Counted from the stretch's first letter, positions 41,851-52,062 are shown. The stretch: DNA of 64,000 nucleotides from an uncultured Clostridia bacterium (GCA_934183305.1 CAKPSF010000003.1:1-64000), one strand, 5' to 3'. Numbers and translations: made by a program. The notes: a model not told the origin generated them from the letters alone.

Positions 41851-41912
41851 TGGCTTCGCCATATGTGCATTTTGCTTCGCAAATATGCATTTTACTTTGC
41901 CACATGTGCATC
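41851..41912. repeat. Three tandem 20-21-nt hairpin repeats
   Basis: TGGCTTCGCCATATGTGCATT (unit 1, 41851-41871, given as its 21-base span of key bases TGGCTTCGCCA plus TGTGCAT), unit 2 (41872-41891, TTGCTTCGCAA plus ATGCAT) and unit 3 (41892-41912, TTACTTTGCCA plus TGTGCAT) align end to end. Units 1 and 2 hold small hairpins closed by a TTC loop. A partial fourth unit follows. Confidence 0.6.
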
Positions 41913-41921
41913 TATGCAATA

Positions 41922-41956
41922 AAAAATGATAATATGGTATTCATATTATCATTTTT
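41922..41956 (-). terminator. Intrinsic terminator of the prepilin-like gene
   Basis: AAAAATGATAATATG (41922-41936) and CATATTATCATTTTT (41942-41956) form a perfect 15-bp stem directly after the stop codon of the prepilin-like gene, with a T-run in the minus direction. Confidence 0.85.
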
Positions 41957-41961
41957 ATATA

Positions 41962-43012
41962 TTATACTACTATGTTCCATTCATGGCTTCCACTAGTAGT
42001 TTCTTGTAATTGTGTATCAGCATTTAAAATAACTACTGGTTTAACTTTTTTCATTGAATCTATTGTTCCTGCACCTTTTTTTGAATTCCACAATGAATTG
42101 CCATATATTCCTCCTGCTAAAAAGAATCTTAGGCCAAAATCAACATTTTCTTCAGAAGTTTTAATATAAGAAGAAGCTAGTAAATAATAATCTCCTTTAC
42201 CAATCATTTCCTTTGCTGAGCCTGTCAATAATTTTGAAACTGTATAAGTATAATAATCGTTTCTTACTTCCAATTCTTTTAAAACTACTGATCCTAATGG
42301 AACTCCACCTTGCATTGTAAAAGTAGTTTCAGTAGTTGTTACTGGTTCACCTCCAGAAATTTGATATCTTACTTTTGTGCCATCCATTGTATACTTTACA
42401 ACATTTCCATATTTTTCTATATCTTTTTCTGTTTTATATTCAGTCTTATCATATTTAGTTAAATTATCTAAGTCCTCTATTTTTAAGCATCTAGCTCCCG
42501 CTGCTCCTGTTCCAGCTCCATACTTTTCGCAAAATGTATTTAATGAATTTTCTAGATATGTCCATGTATATTTATTGTCTGTTTGATCTATAATAGCATT
42601 ATTTCCGTGTAAACGTTCCGTCATACTCTATAGTTGTATCTCCTAATAATAATATTTGATTATTTTCTATTCCTAATACTTTCCAGTTGCCAACATAGTC
42701 TGTTCCTGTTGCTGTATAATTAACTTTATCTCCAACTTTTAGTCCTGCGATTTTTTTATTTAGTTCATTATTGTTTGCATATTCTCCAAATGATTCTGTT
42801 AAAATTCCTTGTTGTTTTTCTAAATCATACTCATATTTCAATAGTAAATCTTGTTCTTTTTCTTGAGCCTTTGTATATTCTTCCTTTGCATTTTGTGCAT
42901 GTGCAATTATTCCATCTCCTCTTATTGCACCTATTGCTACTACCGCTAAAATTAATAATACTATTATAGTAATTATTAAAGCGACTAATGTTATTCCTCT
43001 GTTTCTTTTCAT
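41962..43012 (-). pseudogene. Prepilin-like (type IV pilin leader) protein, frameshifted
   Basis: ATG 43012, after AAGGAGG, opens MKRNRGITLVALIITIIVLL, a class III/type IV prepilin leader with its cleavage-site Gly and long hydrophobic helix. The frame stops at 42599 after DGTFTRK. The continuous second part (41962-42624) resumes in another frame as RLHGNNAIIDQTDNKYTWTY and runs to HEWNIVV, a beta-rich passenger domain. The combined length is 350 codons plus one base, so a single-base change near 42600-42624 broke it. Such pseudopilin-like surface proteins are common in gut Clostridia. A promoter lies at 43070-43099. Confidence 0.7.
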
Positions 43013-43069
43013 TTTTTTCCTCCTTAGAATTTTTTATTTTAAGCGTTGAAATATTAAATTCACAATTTA

Positions 43070-43099
43070 TTTATATCATATAAGAATATTTTTTGGCAA
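43070..43099 (-). promoter_or_regulatory. Promoter of the prepilin-like gene
   Basis: On the minus strand TTGCCA (43094-43099) and TATAAA (43070-43075) lie 18 bp apart, about 60 bp before the start codon. Confidence 0.5.
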
Positions 43100-43164
43100 T
43101 AGTTTTTTTACAACTTTCTAAATTTTATATAGCTTTTATAAATAAATAATGGTAATGTTTTATA

Positions 43165-45762
43165 TTATGCTATTATTAATTCTTTTCCATTATAATCAAC
43201 TATAATTTTAGTATTAGGTTTTATTTCTTGTGATAATATCTTTCTTGCTATTAAAGTTTCAAGTTTCTTTTGAACAAATCTTTTTAATGGTCTTGCTCCA
43301 TAAATACTATCATATCCATTATCTATTAAATATTTTTTTGCGTTTTCAGTTAATTCTAAAGTCAAGTGTTTATCTTCTAGTCTTTTTTCTAAATCTACTA
43401 TTAGCAAATCCAAAATCTTTTTAACTTCTGTTTTCTTTAATGGTTTATAAAATACTATTTCATCAAGTCTGTTTAAAAATTCTGGTCTAAAGCTTTGTTT
43501 AAGGATTTTTTCTACTTTTTCCTTTGCTTCATTACTAATTTCACCTTTATCATTAATTCCTTCTAAAATATACTCAGAACCTAAATTTGAAGTTAAAATA
43601 ATAATTGTATTTTTAAAGTCAACTGTTCTTCCTTGTGAATCTGTAATTCTACCATCATCTAAAACTTGTAATAAAACATTGAATACATCTGGATGTGCTT
43701 TTTCTATTTCATCAAATAATATTACACTATATGGTTTTCTTCTAACAGCTTCTGTTAATTGTCCTCCTTCTTCATATCCAACATATCCAGGAGGCGCACC
43801 AATCAATCTAGATACAGAATATTTTTCCATATATTCAGACATATCTATTCTTACCATATTGTGCTCATCATCAAATAAGCTTTCAGCCAATGCTTTTGCT
43901 AATTCAGTTTTACCGACGCCTGTTGGCCCTAAAAATAAGAATGATCCAATTGGTCTTTTTTCATCTTGTATTCCAGCTCTTGAACGAATAATAGCTTCTG
44001 TAACTTTTTCTACTGCTTCATCTTGTCCAATAACTCTTTTGTGTAATATTTTATCAAGATTTAATATTTTGTTTCTCTCGCTTTCAACTAATTTTGAAAC
44101 TGGTATTCCAGTCCATCTAGAAATAATTTTTGCAATCTCGTCTTCTGTTATTTTATTTCTAAGCAACGAATTTGAAGAATCACTACTTTTTTCTGCTATT
44201 TCTTCTTCGTGTTTTAGTTGTTCTTGTAATTGTGGTAATTTTCCATATTTTAATTCGGCTACTTTATTTAGTTCATAATTTCTTTCAGCTAATTCTATTT
44301 GAGCATTTACTTTTTCTATTTCGCCTCTAAGTTTTTGAACTTTAGCAATTGCTTCTTTTTCATTTTCCCATTTTGCTTTCATTTGATTAAATTTTTCTTT
44401 TAATTCTGCTTTTTCTCTTTGAATATCTTCCAAACGTTTTTTAGAAAATTCATCTTTTTCTTTCTTTAAGGCTGTTTCTTCTATTTCATGTTGCATAATT
44501 TTACGAGATATTTCATCAAGCTCAGTTGGCATAGATTCCATCTCTGTTTTTATTAAAGCACAAGCTTCGTCTATTAAATCTATTGCTTTGTCTGGCAAAA
44601 ATCTATCTGAAATATATCTATGTGATAAAGTTGCAGCTGCAATTATAGCACTATCTGCTATTTTAACTCCATGGTATACTTCATATCTTTCTTTTAATCC
44701 TCTCAAAATAGATATTGTATCTTCAACACTTGGTTCATCAACCATAACTGGTTGAAATCTTCTTTCTAAGGCAGGATCTTTTTCAATATACTGTCTATAT
44801 TCATTTAAAGTAGTTGCACCAATACAATGAAGTTCTCCTCTTGCTAGCATAGGTTTTAGTAAATTTCCTGCGTCCATTGCTCCGTCTGTTTTACCTGCTC
44901 CAACTATTGTGTGAAGTTCATCAATAAATAGAATTATTTTTCCTTCACTTTTCTTTACTTCTTGTAGAACTGCTTTTAACCTTTCTTCAAATTCTCCTCT
45001 ATATTTTGCACCTGCAAGTAAGGCTCCCATATCAAGTGAGAAAATTGTACATTCCTTTAGTCCTTCTGGAACGTCTCCTCTTACAATTCTTAATGCTAAT
45101 CCCTCTGCAATAGCTGTTTTACCAACACCTGGTTCACCAATTAAAACAGGGTTATTTTTTGTTTTTCTTGATAATATTCTTATAACATTTCTTATTTCAT
45201 CATCTCTACCTATAACAGGATCTAATTTTTGAGCTTTGGCAAGCTCAACTAAATCCGAACCATATTTTTTTAACACCTCATATGTTTCTTCCGGGTTATC
45301 ATTCATAACTCTTGCACCTCCTCTTACTTCTAATAATACTTTTAAGAATCTATCTTTGGTAACATTGAAAGTTCTAAACAAATTTGCAATATTACTATTG
45401 GCTTTATTAATAATTCCAAGCATAATATGTTCAACTGAAATATATTCATCTTTCATTTCTTTAGCAATTTTCTCTGCTTCAATTAATACTTGTTCCAAAT
45501 CTAATGATATATATATTTTTTCACTTTGATTTGTTTTATTAATAATTTTAGGTTTATTATCTATTATGCTCTTTATTTCATTCTTTAATTCTACATTTGT
45601 TTTCATTTTATTAAGCAATTCTTTTATTAGTCCATTCTCATCTTCCAATAAAGCAAATAATAAATGTTCTTGTTCAACCTGTGCATTTTGTTTTACAATT
45701 GCTATTTCTTGAGCGTTTTTAAGAGCTTCCAATGATTTTTGAGTAAATTTTTCAATATTCAT
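43165..45762 (-). CDS. clpB: ATP-dependent disaggregase ClpB
   Basis: The product is 865 residues from ATG after AAAAGGAGG. The N-terminal Clp repeat domain (about 1-150) is followed by the first AAA+ module (Walker A GEPGVGKTA near 208, Walker B IILFIDELHTIVGAG), the long coiled-coil middle domain (about 410-525) and the second module (GPTGVGKTE near 605). Length and middle domain are those of ClpB rather than ClpC. It resolubilises aggregated proteins with DnaK. A CIRCE element with promoter lies upstream, so it is under HrcA heat-shock control. Confidence 0.96.
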   Translation of the reverse strand: MNIEKFTQKSLEALKNAQEIAIVKQNAQVEQEHLLFALLEDENGLIKELLNKMKTNVELKNEIKSIIDNKPKIINKTNQSEKIYISLDLEQVLIEAEKIAKEMKDEYISVEHIMLGIINKANSNIANLFRTFNVTKDRFLKVLLEVRGGARVMNDNPEETYEVLKKYGSDLVELAKAQKLDPVIGRDDEIRNVIRILSRKTKNNPVLIGEPGVGKTAIAEGLALRIVRGDVPEGLKECTIFSLDMGALLAGAKYRGEFEERLKAVLQEVKKSEGKIILFIDELHTIVGAGKTDGAMDAGNLLKPMLARGELHCIGATTLNEYRQYIEKDPALERRFQPVMVDEPSVEDTISILRGLKERYEVYHGVKIADSAIIAAATLSHRYISDRFLPDKAIDLIDEACALIKTEMESMPTELDEISRKIMQHEIEETALKKEKDEFSKKRLEDIQREKAELKEKFNQMKAKWENEKEAIAKVQKLRGEIEKVNAQIELAERNYELNKVAELKYGKLPQLQEQLKHEEEIAEKSSDSSNSLLRNKITEDEIAKIISRWTGIPVSKLVESERNKILNLDKILHKRVIGQDEAVEKVTEAIIRSRAGIQDEKRPIGSFLFLGPTGVGKTELAKALAESLFDDEHNMVRIDMSEYMEKYSVSRLIGAPPGYVGYEEGGQLTEAVRRKPYSVILFDEIEKAHPDVFNVLLQVLDDGRITDSQGRTVDFKNTIIILTSNLGSEYILEGINDKGEISNEAKEKVEKILKQSFRPEFLNRLDEIVFYKPLKKTEVKKILDLLIVDLEKRLEDKHLTLELTENAKKYLIDNGYDSIYGARPLKRFVQKKLETLIARKILSQEIKPNTKIIVDYNGKELIIA

Positions 45763-45780
45763 ATAGCATCGCCTCCTTTT

Positions 45781-45807
45781 TTAGCACTCTATATGTTGGA
45801 CTGCTAA
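45781..45807 (-). promoter_or_regulatory. CIRCE operator (HrcA binding site)
   Basis: TTAGCACTC (45781-45789), nine bases, then GACTGCTAA (45799-45807) match the CIRCE consensus with one change in the right arm. It overlaps the leader of clpB. Confidence 0.85.
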
Positions 45808-45808
45808 T

Positions 45809-45837
45809 ATTGTACACCTATTATATAAAAAAGTCAA
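45809..45837 (-). promoter_or_regulatory. Heat-shock promoter of clpB
   Basis: On the minus strand TTGACT (45832-45837) and TACAAT (45809-45814) are 17 bp apart, immediately upstream of the CIRCE element. Confidence 0.8.
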
Positions 45838-45856
45838 TACATTTGACATTTTTGCA

Positions 45857-45889
45857 TAAAAAAAGAAGAGCATTTTTATTTGCTCTTCT
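45857..45889 (-). terminator. Terminator of the surface-protein gene
   Basis: AGAAGAGCA (45864-45872) and TGCTCTTCT (45881-45889) form a stem followed on the minus strand by TTTTTTT. It lies 19 bases after the surface-protein stop codon. Confidence 0.85.
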
Positions 45890-45907
45890 CAAGAGTATAT
45901 ATATAAT

Positions 45908-47428
45908 TTATTTTCTTTTTATATTTAGACTTAATACTCCCATTCCAATTATTGAAGCACATGCCATAGCAACATATATTACAATGTTATCTCCTGTTTT
46001 AGGGTTTGAAACATCTTCCGTGTTATTTGATGAATTGCTTGTGTTTGTTGTGTTTGTTGCTATTATTCCATATTCACTTAAGTGAGTAGTTTTAAATACT
46101 AAGTAATCTCCATCAATCTTAGCTTCAATGTTTTCTTCTATTTTTCCATCTTTAATATATACAACCTCGTATTTATTAAATCCTTTTAAATTTTCAGGTA
46201 GCTTAACTCTTATTGTCATATCTATATCTTTTATTGAAACTTTTGTATTTCCGTCAAAAATATTAATATCAACTACATATTTAACATTTTTATTTGTTAA
46301 ATCTTCTTTTACTTCAATTGGTTTAATATCTAGTTTATAATTTTTGCTAACTTCTTTTGCAAATTCAATTTTTGCTTCTGTTTCTCCTGTACTTTGAATT
46401 TCTTTTACAGTTTCTTTTACAGGTTGTTCTTGTTCTCCTGAAATTTTAGTCCAAGAAGCATATAAAGTAACATTTTGATAATATTCAGCTCCAAGTGCAT
46501 TTTTTATAATAGTGTCTCTGTTAAGTTCTTCTTCATCATCTTTATCCCATCTTCTCCAATATATATAAGTATAGTTTTTTCCACTTCCATCTTTTTTTGC
46601 ATTCCATCCAGTAAATTTATATCCTTTTCTTACAGGTGTATATGGTAAAAGTGACATAGCTGTTCCTGAATTTCCGCCACCTAAATAGTCATATTTGTTA
46701 GATGCTTTACCTTCAATAGTTCCACCGTTTGCATTTAATATTAATACTCTATCATCTCCAACAAAAGTATCTTGAGTATATGTAGCAGTTAAAGTAATTA
46801 CAGCATCATTTGCGAAAGCACTTGAATTAATAGAAGTAACAATGTTTCCATCTAAATCCCAGCCCTTAAAAGTATATCCTTTTCTTACTGGTGTATATTT
46901 TGTTAAATCAATTGTTTTAAATTCTGCTACTTTACTTTCCAAGGTTAATTTTGCTTTACCATTTATTGTACCAGCAAATGCATCAAAACTAACATAGTAT
47001 TTACCACTATCTTTCAATTCTTTATCTGAAAATTTAGCACTAAGAGTTAATCCATTAGTATAATTAACTTTTTTACCTGTTGTTGTATAAAAGTAACCAC
47101 TACCAGTAAATTTTGCTATTTCTAATTCTTCACTAGCTTTTGTATTTTCTGCCATTTCCCAATGTGAAAATTCAGTTTTGCCATTAAAAGGAATAATTCC
47201 TTTTGTTAATTCAGATAACTTAACTGTTGTTTCTCTTTCTGCAATATTAAATCTTACAAGTTTGGCATATTCACCATCAAAACATCCATACATTTCGTTA
47301 GCAGTTAGTAATAATGAATATTTTCCATCATCACTAATTGTTGCAGCATTAACTTTATTAGATAAAGTTACAATTCCTAAAAATGCTATAAGCATTACTA
47401 AAAATAAAAATATTTTTTTAGATTTCAT
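45908..47428 (-). CDS. Sortase-anchored surface protein with InlB-type B-repeats
   Basis: The product is 506 residues from ATG 47428, after AAGGGAGG; the longer frame upstream has no site. A signal peptide (about 1-29, ending VNA-A) is followed by a beta domain, two or three B-repeat-like (Listeria-Bacteroides) units with RKGYTFKGWDLDGN and RKGYKFTGWNAKKDGS, a Lys/Glu-rich part, and a C-terminal sorting signal: NPKTGD, a hydrophobic stretch and a KRK tail. It is therefore cell-wall anchored and probably adhesive. A palindrome lies in its upstream region. Confidence 0.92.
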   Translation of the reverse strand: MKSKKIFLFLVMLIAFLGIVTLSNKVNAATISDDGKYSLLLTANEMYGCFDGEYAKLVRFNIAERETTVKLSELTKGIIPFNGKTEFSHWEMAENTKASEELEIAKFTGSGYFYTTTGKKVNYTNGLTLSAKFSDKELKDSGKYYVSFDAFAGTINGKAKLTLESKVAEFKTIDLTKYTPVRKGYTFKGWDLDGNIVTSINSSAFANDAVITLTATYTQDTFVGDDRVLILNANGGTIEGKASNKYDYLGGGNSGTAMSLLPYTPVRKGYKFTGWNAKKDGSGKNYTYIYWRRWDKDDEEELNRDTIIKNALGAEYYQNVTLYASWTKISGEQEQPVKETVKEIQSTGETEAKIEFAKEVSKNYKLDIKPIEVKEDLTNKNVKYVVDINIFDGNTKVSIKDIDMTIRVKLPENLKGFNKYEVVYIKDGKIEENIEAKIDGDYLVFKTTHLSEYGIIATNTTNTSNSSNNTEDVSNPKTGDNIVIYVAMACASIIGMGVLSLNIKRK

Positions 47429-47493
47429 TTTTAATCCTCCCTTTTTTATTATATTAATATTTATATCATATATAATCATATTTTTCTTATTAA

Positions 47494-47522
47494 TTACCAA
47501 TTTTTCCGTGAAAATTTGGTAA
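47494..47522 (-). promoter_or_regulatory. 29-bp near-perfect palindrome upstream of the surface protein
   Basis: TTACCAATTTTTC (47494-47506) and GAAAATTTGGTAA (47510-47522) pair with one mismatch around CGT. It could be a regulator-binding site of the surface-protein gene. No match to a known operator is asserted. Confidence 0.4.
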
Positions 47523-47574
47523 CTACTTTTTGTTTAAAAAATCGACATATTTTTTTAAAATTCATAAACTAATT

Positions 47575-47615
47575 ATAAAAAAATAAACCCAGTATGGAAA
47601 ATACCATATTAGGTT
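47575..47615 (-). terminator. Terminator of the PBP1A-cysS-ftsH-lysS operon
   Basis: AACCCAGTATGG (47586-47597) and CCATATTAGGTT (47604-47615) pair with one mismatch and a G-U pair in the minus RNA, followed by TATTTTTTT. It lies 56 bases after the lysS stop codon. Confidence 0.7.
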
Positions 47616-47670
47616 CATTCTTATTATATCATCCGTTCTTTATAACATATAGGTAGCTATATCTATACTT

Positions 47671-49170
47671 CTAATTTAAAGGTTTCATCGTTGGGAAGAA
47701 TAATACATCTCTTATTGATGCACTTCCTGTTAATAACATTATTAATCTATCTAATCCTATTCCCATTCCACCTGTTGGAGGTAAACCAATTTCAAGTGCT
47801 GTTACAAAATCCTCATCCATTCCACCTGCTTCTTCATCGCCTTTTTCTTTAGCTTCTACTTGTTTTAAGAATCTTTGATATTGGTCTATTGGATCATTTA
47901 GTTCTGAATATGCATTTCCATATTCTCTTCCACCTATAAATAATTCAAATCTTTCAACTAATCTCGGATCATCATTCCTTCTTTTTGTAAGTGGTGATAC
48001 TTCTACTGGGTAATCCATTATAAATGTTGGTTGAATTAACGTTTCTTCAACAAATGTTTCAAAAAATTCATTTATAATATGTCCTCTTGTATTTTTTATT
48101 TCTTCAAACTCAACACCTTTTTCTTTGGCAATAGCTTGTGCTTCTTCGTCTGTATTTATTGTATTAAAATCTACACCTGTTACGTTTTTAATTGCATCTA
48201 TCATAGTAATTCTATTCCAAGATGGAGTTAAATCTATTTCATTTCCATCATATGTAATTTTTGTAGTTCCTAATACTTTTTGTGCTACTGTTGAAATCAA
48301 TTCTTCTGATATATTCATCATATCGTTATAGTCTTCATATGCCGAATACCATTCCATATTTGTAAATTCAGGATTGTGTTTAATATCCATTCCTTCATTT
48401 CTAAAATTCTTACCAATTTCAAATACTTTATCAAATCCACCAACTATTAATCTTTTTAAGTTTAATTCTGGTGCAATTCTTAAATACATTTGCAAATCTA
48501 AAGTATTGTGATGTGTTATAAATGGTCTAGCAGCATCTCCTGTTGCTACTGTTGTAAGCATTGGAGTTTCAACTTCCATATATCCTTTTTCTGTCATAAA
48601 GTTTCTTATTTCTTTTAATATTTTACTTCTTAATATAAATGTATCTTTTACTTCTGGATTAACTATTAAATCTACATATCTTTGTCTATATCTTAAATCC
48701 ATATCTTTTAATCCATGGAATTTTTCTGGAAGTGGTCTTAAAGATTTTGTAAGTAAAACTACTTCTTTAGCATGAATAGATATTTCTTCTGTTCTTGTTT
48801 TAAATACAAATCCTTTTAATCCAATAATATCTCCTATATCAAAAGTTTTAAAAGCTTTGTAACTTTCTTCTCCCAAGTCGTTTATACTAACATAGCTTTG
48901 TATTGTTCCATTTGAATCTTGAATTGTACAAAAAGATGCTTTTCCCATTATTCTTTTTGCAATAATTCTTCCTGCAACAGAAACATCTTTTCCTTCAAAT
49001 TTTTCATAATTTGCTTTTATTTGTCCTGCTGTTTCAGTTCTGTCATATTTTGTTATTGCAAATGGATTTTTTCCTTGCGCTTGAAGTTCGTCTAGCTTTT
49101 CTTTTCTTACCTGCATTAATTTGTTTAAATCTTGTTCTTGTTCCTGATTGTTATTTGGTTGTTCACTCAT
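47671..49170 (-). CDS. lysS: Lysyl-tRNA synthetase, class II
   Basis: The product is 499 residues from ATG after AAGGGGG. An OB-fold anticodon-binding domain (about 60-160) leads, then class II motifs: motif 2 [20 protein letters not shown], and motif 3 [19 protein letters not shown] near 468-487. It charges tRNA-Lys in the cytoplasm. It is the last gene of the operon PBP1A-cysS-DUF1189-ftsH-lysS, placed 24 bases after ftsH, and followed by the hairpin at 47586-47615. Confidence 0.97.
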   Translation of the reverse strand: MSEQPNNNQEQEQDLNKLMQVRKEKLDELQAQGKNPFAITKYDRTETAGQIKANYEKFEGKDVSVAGRIIAKRIMGKASFCTIQDSNGTIQSYVSINDLGEESYKAFKTFDIGDIIGLKGFVFKTRTEEISIHAKEVVLLTKSLRPLPEKFHGLKDMDLRYRQRYVDLIVNPEVKDTFILRSKILKEIRNFMTEKGYMEVETPMLTTVATGDAARPFITHHNTLDLQMYLRIAPELNLKRLIVGGFDKVFEIGKNFRNEGMDIKHNPEFTNMEWYSAYEDYNDMMNISEELISTVAQKVLGTTKITYDGNEIDLTPSWNRITMIDAIKNVTGVDFNTINTDEEAQAIAKEKGVEFEEIKNTRGHIINEFFETFVEETLIQPTFIMDYPVEVSPLTKRRNDDPRLVERFELFIGGREYGNAYSELNDPIDQYQRFLKQVEAKEKGDEEAGGMDEDFVTALEIGLPPTGGMGIGLDRLIMLLTGSASIRDVLFFPTMKPLN

Positions 49171-49194
49171 ATAATATTTCCCCCTTATTTATAA

Positions 49195-51003
49195 CTAGTT
49201 TTCAAAAAACTGATTAAATTCTTGTTCTGTTATTGTTTCTTTTATTAAAAGTTCTTGTGCAACCTTGTGTAGTATATCCATATTTTCACTAAGAATAATA
49301 CTAGCCTTCTTATACGCATCATCCATAAGTCTTTTAATTTCTTTTCCAACAGTATCTTCTATATTTTCTCCAAATAATTGAAGTTCATATGGGCTATCTG
49401 TTTTTAATGATATTGGTCCAACAACATCACTCATTCCATACACAGTCACCATATCTCTTGCAATTTTAGTTGCAACTTCTATGTCATTGCTTGCACCTGT
49501 TGATATATCATTTATTGCTAATTTTTCTGCTACTCTTCCACCAAGAAGCGCAATTAATTTCTGTTCCATTTGTGTTTTAGAAACATAAAATTTATCTTCA
49601 TCATTTTTATATAATGTATAACCGCCCGCAAATCCTCTTGGTATAATAGATATTTCTTTTACATCTTCTACACAGTCTAAGAATTTACTTACAATTGCAT
49701 GTCCAGCTTCATGATAAGCAGTTAATTTTTTATCTTTTTCTGATATTACTCTACTTGTTTTTTGAATACCCACTGTCACTTTTTTTACAGCTTCATCAAT
49801 ATCGTCTAATGTTATTGCTTTGTGTTTATTTATTGTAGCAATAATTGCTGCTTCATTTAAAACATTGGCAAGTTCTGCACCAGTAAAGCCTGCAGTATCT
49901 TCTGCAATTCTTTTTAAATCTAATCCATCTTCAAATTTTTTATTTTCACTATGAATTTTTAATATTTCTTCTCTTCCTTTTACATCAGGACTTGTAATTG
50001 TTATTTGTCTATCAAATCTTCCAGGTCTTAAAAGTGCTGTATCTAACATTTCTGGTCTATTTGTTGCTGCCAATACTATAACAGTTTCATCTGTTTCGAA
50101 GCCATCCATTTCAACTAAGAGTTGGTTTAATGTTTGATTATTTTCTGTTTCTGCTCCACTATTACTTGTTCTTCTAGCACCAATCGCATCTATCTCATCT
50201 ATAAATATAATACAAGGAGCCATTTTTTTAGCTTTTTCAAATAGTTTTCTAACTCTTGAAGCACCAAGTCCAGCAAACATTTCTATAAATTCAGAACCAC
50301 TCATAGAAATAAATGGTACTCCAGCCTCTCCTGCAACAGCTTTAGCAATTAAAGTTTTACCTGTACCAGGTTTTCCACAAAGTAAAATTCCCTTAGGCAC
50401 TTTAGCACCCATATTTAAAAATCTCTTTGGATGTTTTAAAAAGTCTACTATTTCTACTAATTCATTTTTTTCCTCATCTAGACCTGCAACATCTTTAAAT
50501 CTAACTTTTGTATCATTTTCTTTCCCATCATAAACTTTATTATCTGATCCAAAACCTTGCATTTTAAATACCATTATAATCATTGCTAATAATAACAATG
50601 TTGGTAAGAATTGTATAAACATTGAAGAGATTTTTACCATTATACTTGTAGGTTTTTGATTTAGTTTAATTTCTTTGCCTTCTAGCTTTTTATTTTGTAT
50701 TAATTCTATAAATGCCTCCGTATTAGGTATACTTACTGTTTTCTTTTCTTCTTGATCTTTATACTTAACCTTAGCTGTTGTGCTTCCAGCATTCATTTCT
50801 ATTTCTTCAATTTTATCTTCTTCTATTTGCATTATAACATCTGTATATGCAACTTCTTTTCCTTTATTTTGTTTTTCCATATAGAAATATCCATATGCTA
50901 AAGCAGCAACCAAAATAAGTCCTAAAATTGAAGCTAATAAATAATAGCCAGTATTATTGTTTTTCTTGTTATTCTTCTTATTTTTGTCTTTTTTATTTGA
51001 CAT
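49195..51003 (-). CDS. ftsH: ATP-dependent zinc metalloprotease FtsH
   Basis: The product is 602 residues from ATG after GAAGGAG. Two N-terminal transmembrane helices (about 20-38 and 125-145) flank an extracytoplasmic segment. The AAA module has GKPGTGKTLIAKAVAGEA (about 208), IIFIDEIDAIG and the SRH RPGRFDR. The protease zinc site is TAYHEAGHAI (about 427-436) with a third ligand in the DIEVAT region. It degrades unassembled membrane proteins and some regulators. Its position beside lysS and cysS is conserved in part of Clostridia. Confidence 0.97.
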   Translation of the reverse strand: MSNKKDKNKKNNKKNNNTGYYLLASILGLILVAALAYGYFYMEKQNKGKEVAYTDVIMQIEEDKIEEIEMNAGSTTAKVKYKDQEEKKTVSIPNTEAFIELIQNKKLEGKEIKLNQKPTSIMVKISSMFIQFLPTLLLLAMIIMVFKMQGFGSDNKVYDGKENDTKVRFKDVAGLDEEKNELVEIVDFLKHPKRFLNMGAKVPKGILLCGKPGTGKTLIAKAVAGEAGVPFISMSGSEFIEMFAGLGASRVRKLFEKAKKMAPCIIFIDEIDAIGARRTSNSGAETENNQTLNQLLVEMDGFETDETVIVLAATNRPEMLDTALLRPGRFDRQITITSPDVKGREEILKIHSENKKFEDGLDLKRIAEDTAGFTGAELANVLNEAAIIATINKHKAITLDDIDEAVKKVTVGIQKTSRVISEKDKKLTAYHEAGHAIVSKFLDCVEDVKEISIIPRGFAGGYTLYKNDEDKFYVSKTQMEQKLIALLGGRVAEKLAINDISTGASNDIEVATKIARDMVTVYGMSDVVGPISLKTDSPYELQLFGENIEDTVGKEIKRLMDDAYKKASIILSENMDILHKVAQELLIKETITEQEFNQFFEN

Positions 51004-51021
51004 TTTTTTGCTCCTTCTTAA

Positions 51022-52062
51022 TTATTTGCCTTCTTGGATAGTAGATGGGTTTACAGTTCCATCTATCTCTCCTTCATCTTTTTCCTTTTTTTCTTTTTTC
51101 TTTTCTTTCTTTTCAGGTTTGTTTTCTTTTTCTTCTTGCTCTTTTTTCTCTTTTTCTTTTTCTAATTCTGCTTTTACTTTTTCTTGTTCGTTTGCAAGCT
51201 TCATAAGTTCAATTTGTCTATTTATAAAGTCTGTTTTTATCATTAATACCGCAACAATTACGTAAATATATGAAATAAGATTATACATTAATCCAAAGTA
51301 TTTTACATTTATTCCAAATAGTAAATTTAAAATTATATATATTATATTTAAAACAAGAGATAATGTAATAGCATGTACAGCAACGCTAAATGATGGTGCT
51401 GCTTTCAAGTTCAATCTTGAAAGTTTTGAAACTAAATATGCTAATATCCAAAGTATTAATATATCCATAAATATTGAAATGAAATATACTATAAACAAAT
51501 ATACAAATATAATGAAATACAATGATGCACACATAGAAACAATATTTAAACTTTCAAAATATTCAATTGCACTTTGTTTTGTAAATTCATTTATATTACA
51601 ACTAGAAGCTAGTGCTAAATAATTATATTCAACTTGTCCTAATGTACTGTTAGATATAACAACACATTTATCTTTTAATACTACTAAAGAAATATTTTCT
51701 TTTTTTATTTTGTCTTGGTATTCTGTTAGTTCTGTGCTATTGGTATCTATTAAAATTTTTCCAAATGTTTCTGAATAATCATCAATAACTATTGGCTCGT
51801 CAGTTTCCATACTTAATGTACCGTTTGAATATGAAAATTCAGGTAATTTTTCTTTCATTGTTGCATATACATTTTTGCAGTTATCAACTATTTTAAAAGT
51901 ATAAAAGAACGATACAATAACAGCAAAAACTAAAACTAGTTTTGCAAAATATTTAAAACTCACTTTTGGTGTTTCTAATGCGAAATCCTCATATTTATCT
52001 AAATCTTTAATACTTTTAAAAGCTTCCTTAAAAAAATTACTTTTTTTATTTTTCTCTGCCAT
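51022..52062 (-). CDS. DUF1189-family membrane protein
   Basis: The product is 346 residues from ATG after GAGGAG. It starts with a charged segment KEAFKSIKDLDKYEDFALET, then a membrane helix near 42-60, an extracytoplasmic region of about 100 residues, and four more helices (about 155-275). The C-terminus (about 285-346) is a lysine/glutamate-rich coiled tail. This is the DUF1189 architecture of Bacillota. Function is unproven, but its stable position beside ftsH suggests an envelope role. Confidence 0.85.
   Translation of the reverse strand: MAEKNKKSNFFKEAFKSIKDLDKYEDFALETPKVSFKYFAKLVLVFAVIVSFFYTFKIVDNCKNVYATMKEKLPEFSYSNGTLSMETDEPIVIDDYSETFGKILIDTNSTELTEYQDKIKKENISLVVLKDKCVVISNSTLGQVEYNYLALASSCNINEFTKQSAIEYFESLNIVSMCASLYFIIFVYLFIVYFISIFMDILILWILAYLVSKLSRLNLKAAPSFSVAVHAITLSLVLNIIYIILNLLFGINVKYFGLMYNLISYIYVIVAVLMIKTDFINRQIELMKLANEQEKVKAELEKEKEKKEQEEKENKPEKKEKKKEKKEKDEGEIDGTVNPSTIQEGK

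Noticed and set aside
43679..44278. Long plus-strand ORF inside clpB (199 codons)
   Set aside because: It is the antisense shadow of the ClpB frame and has no ribosome binding site.
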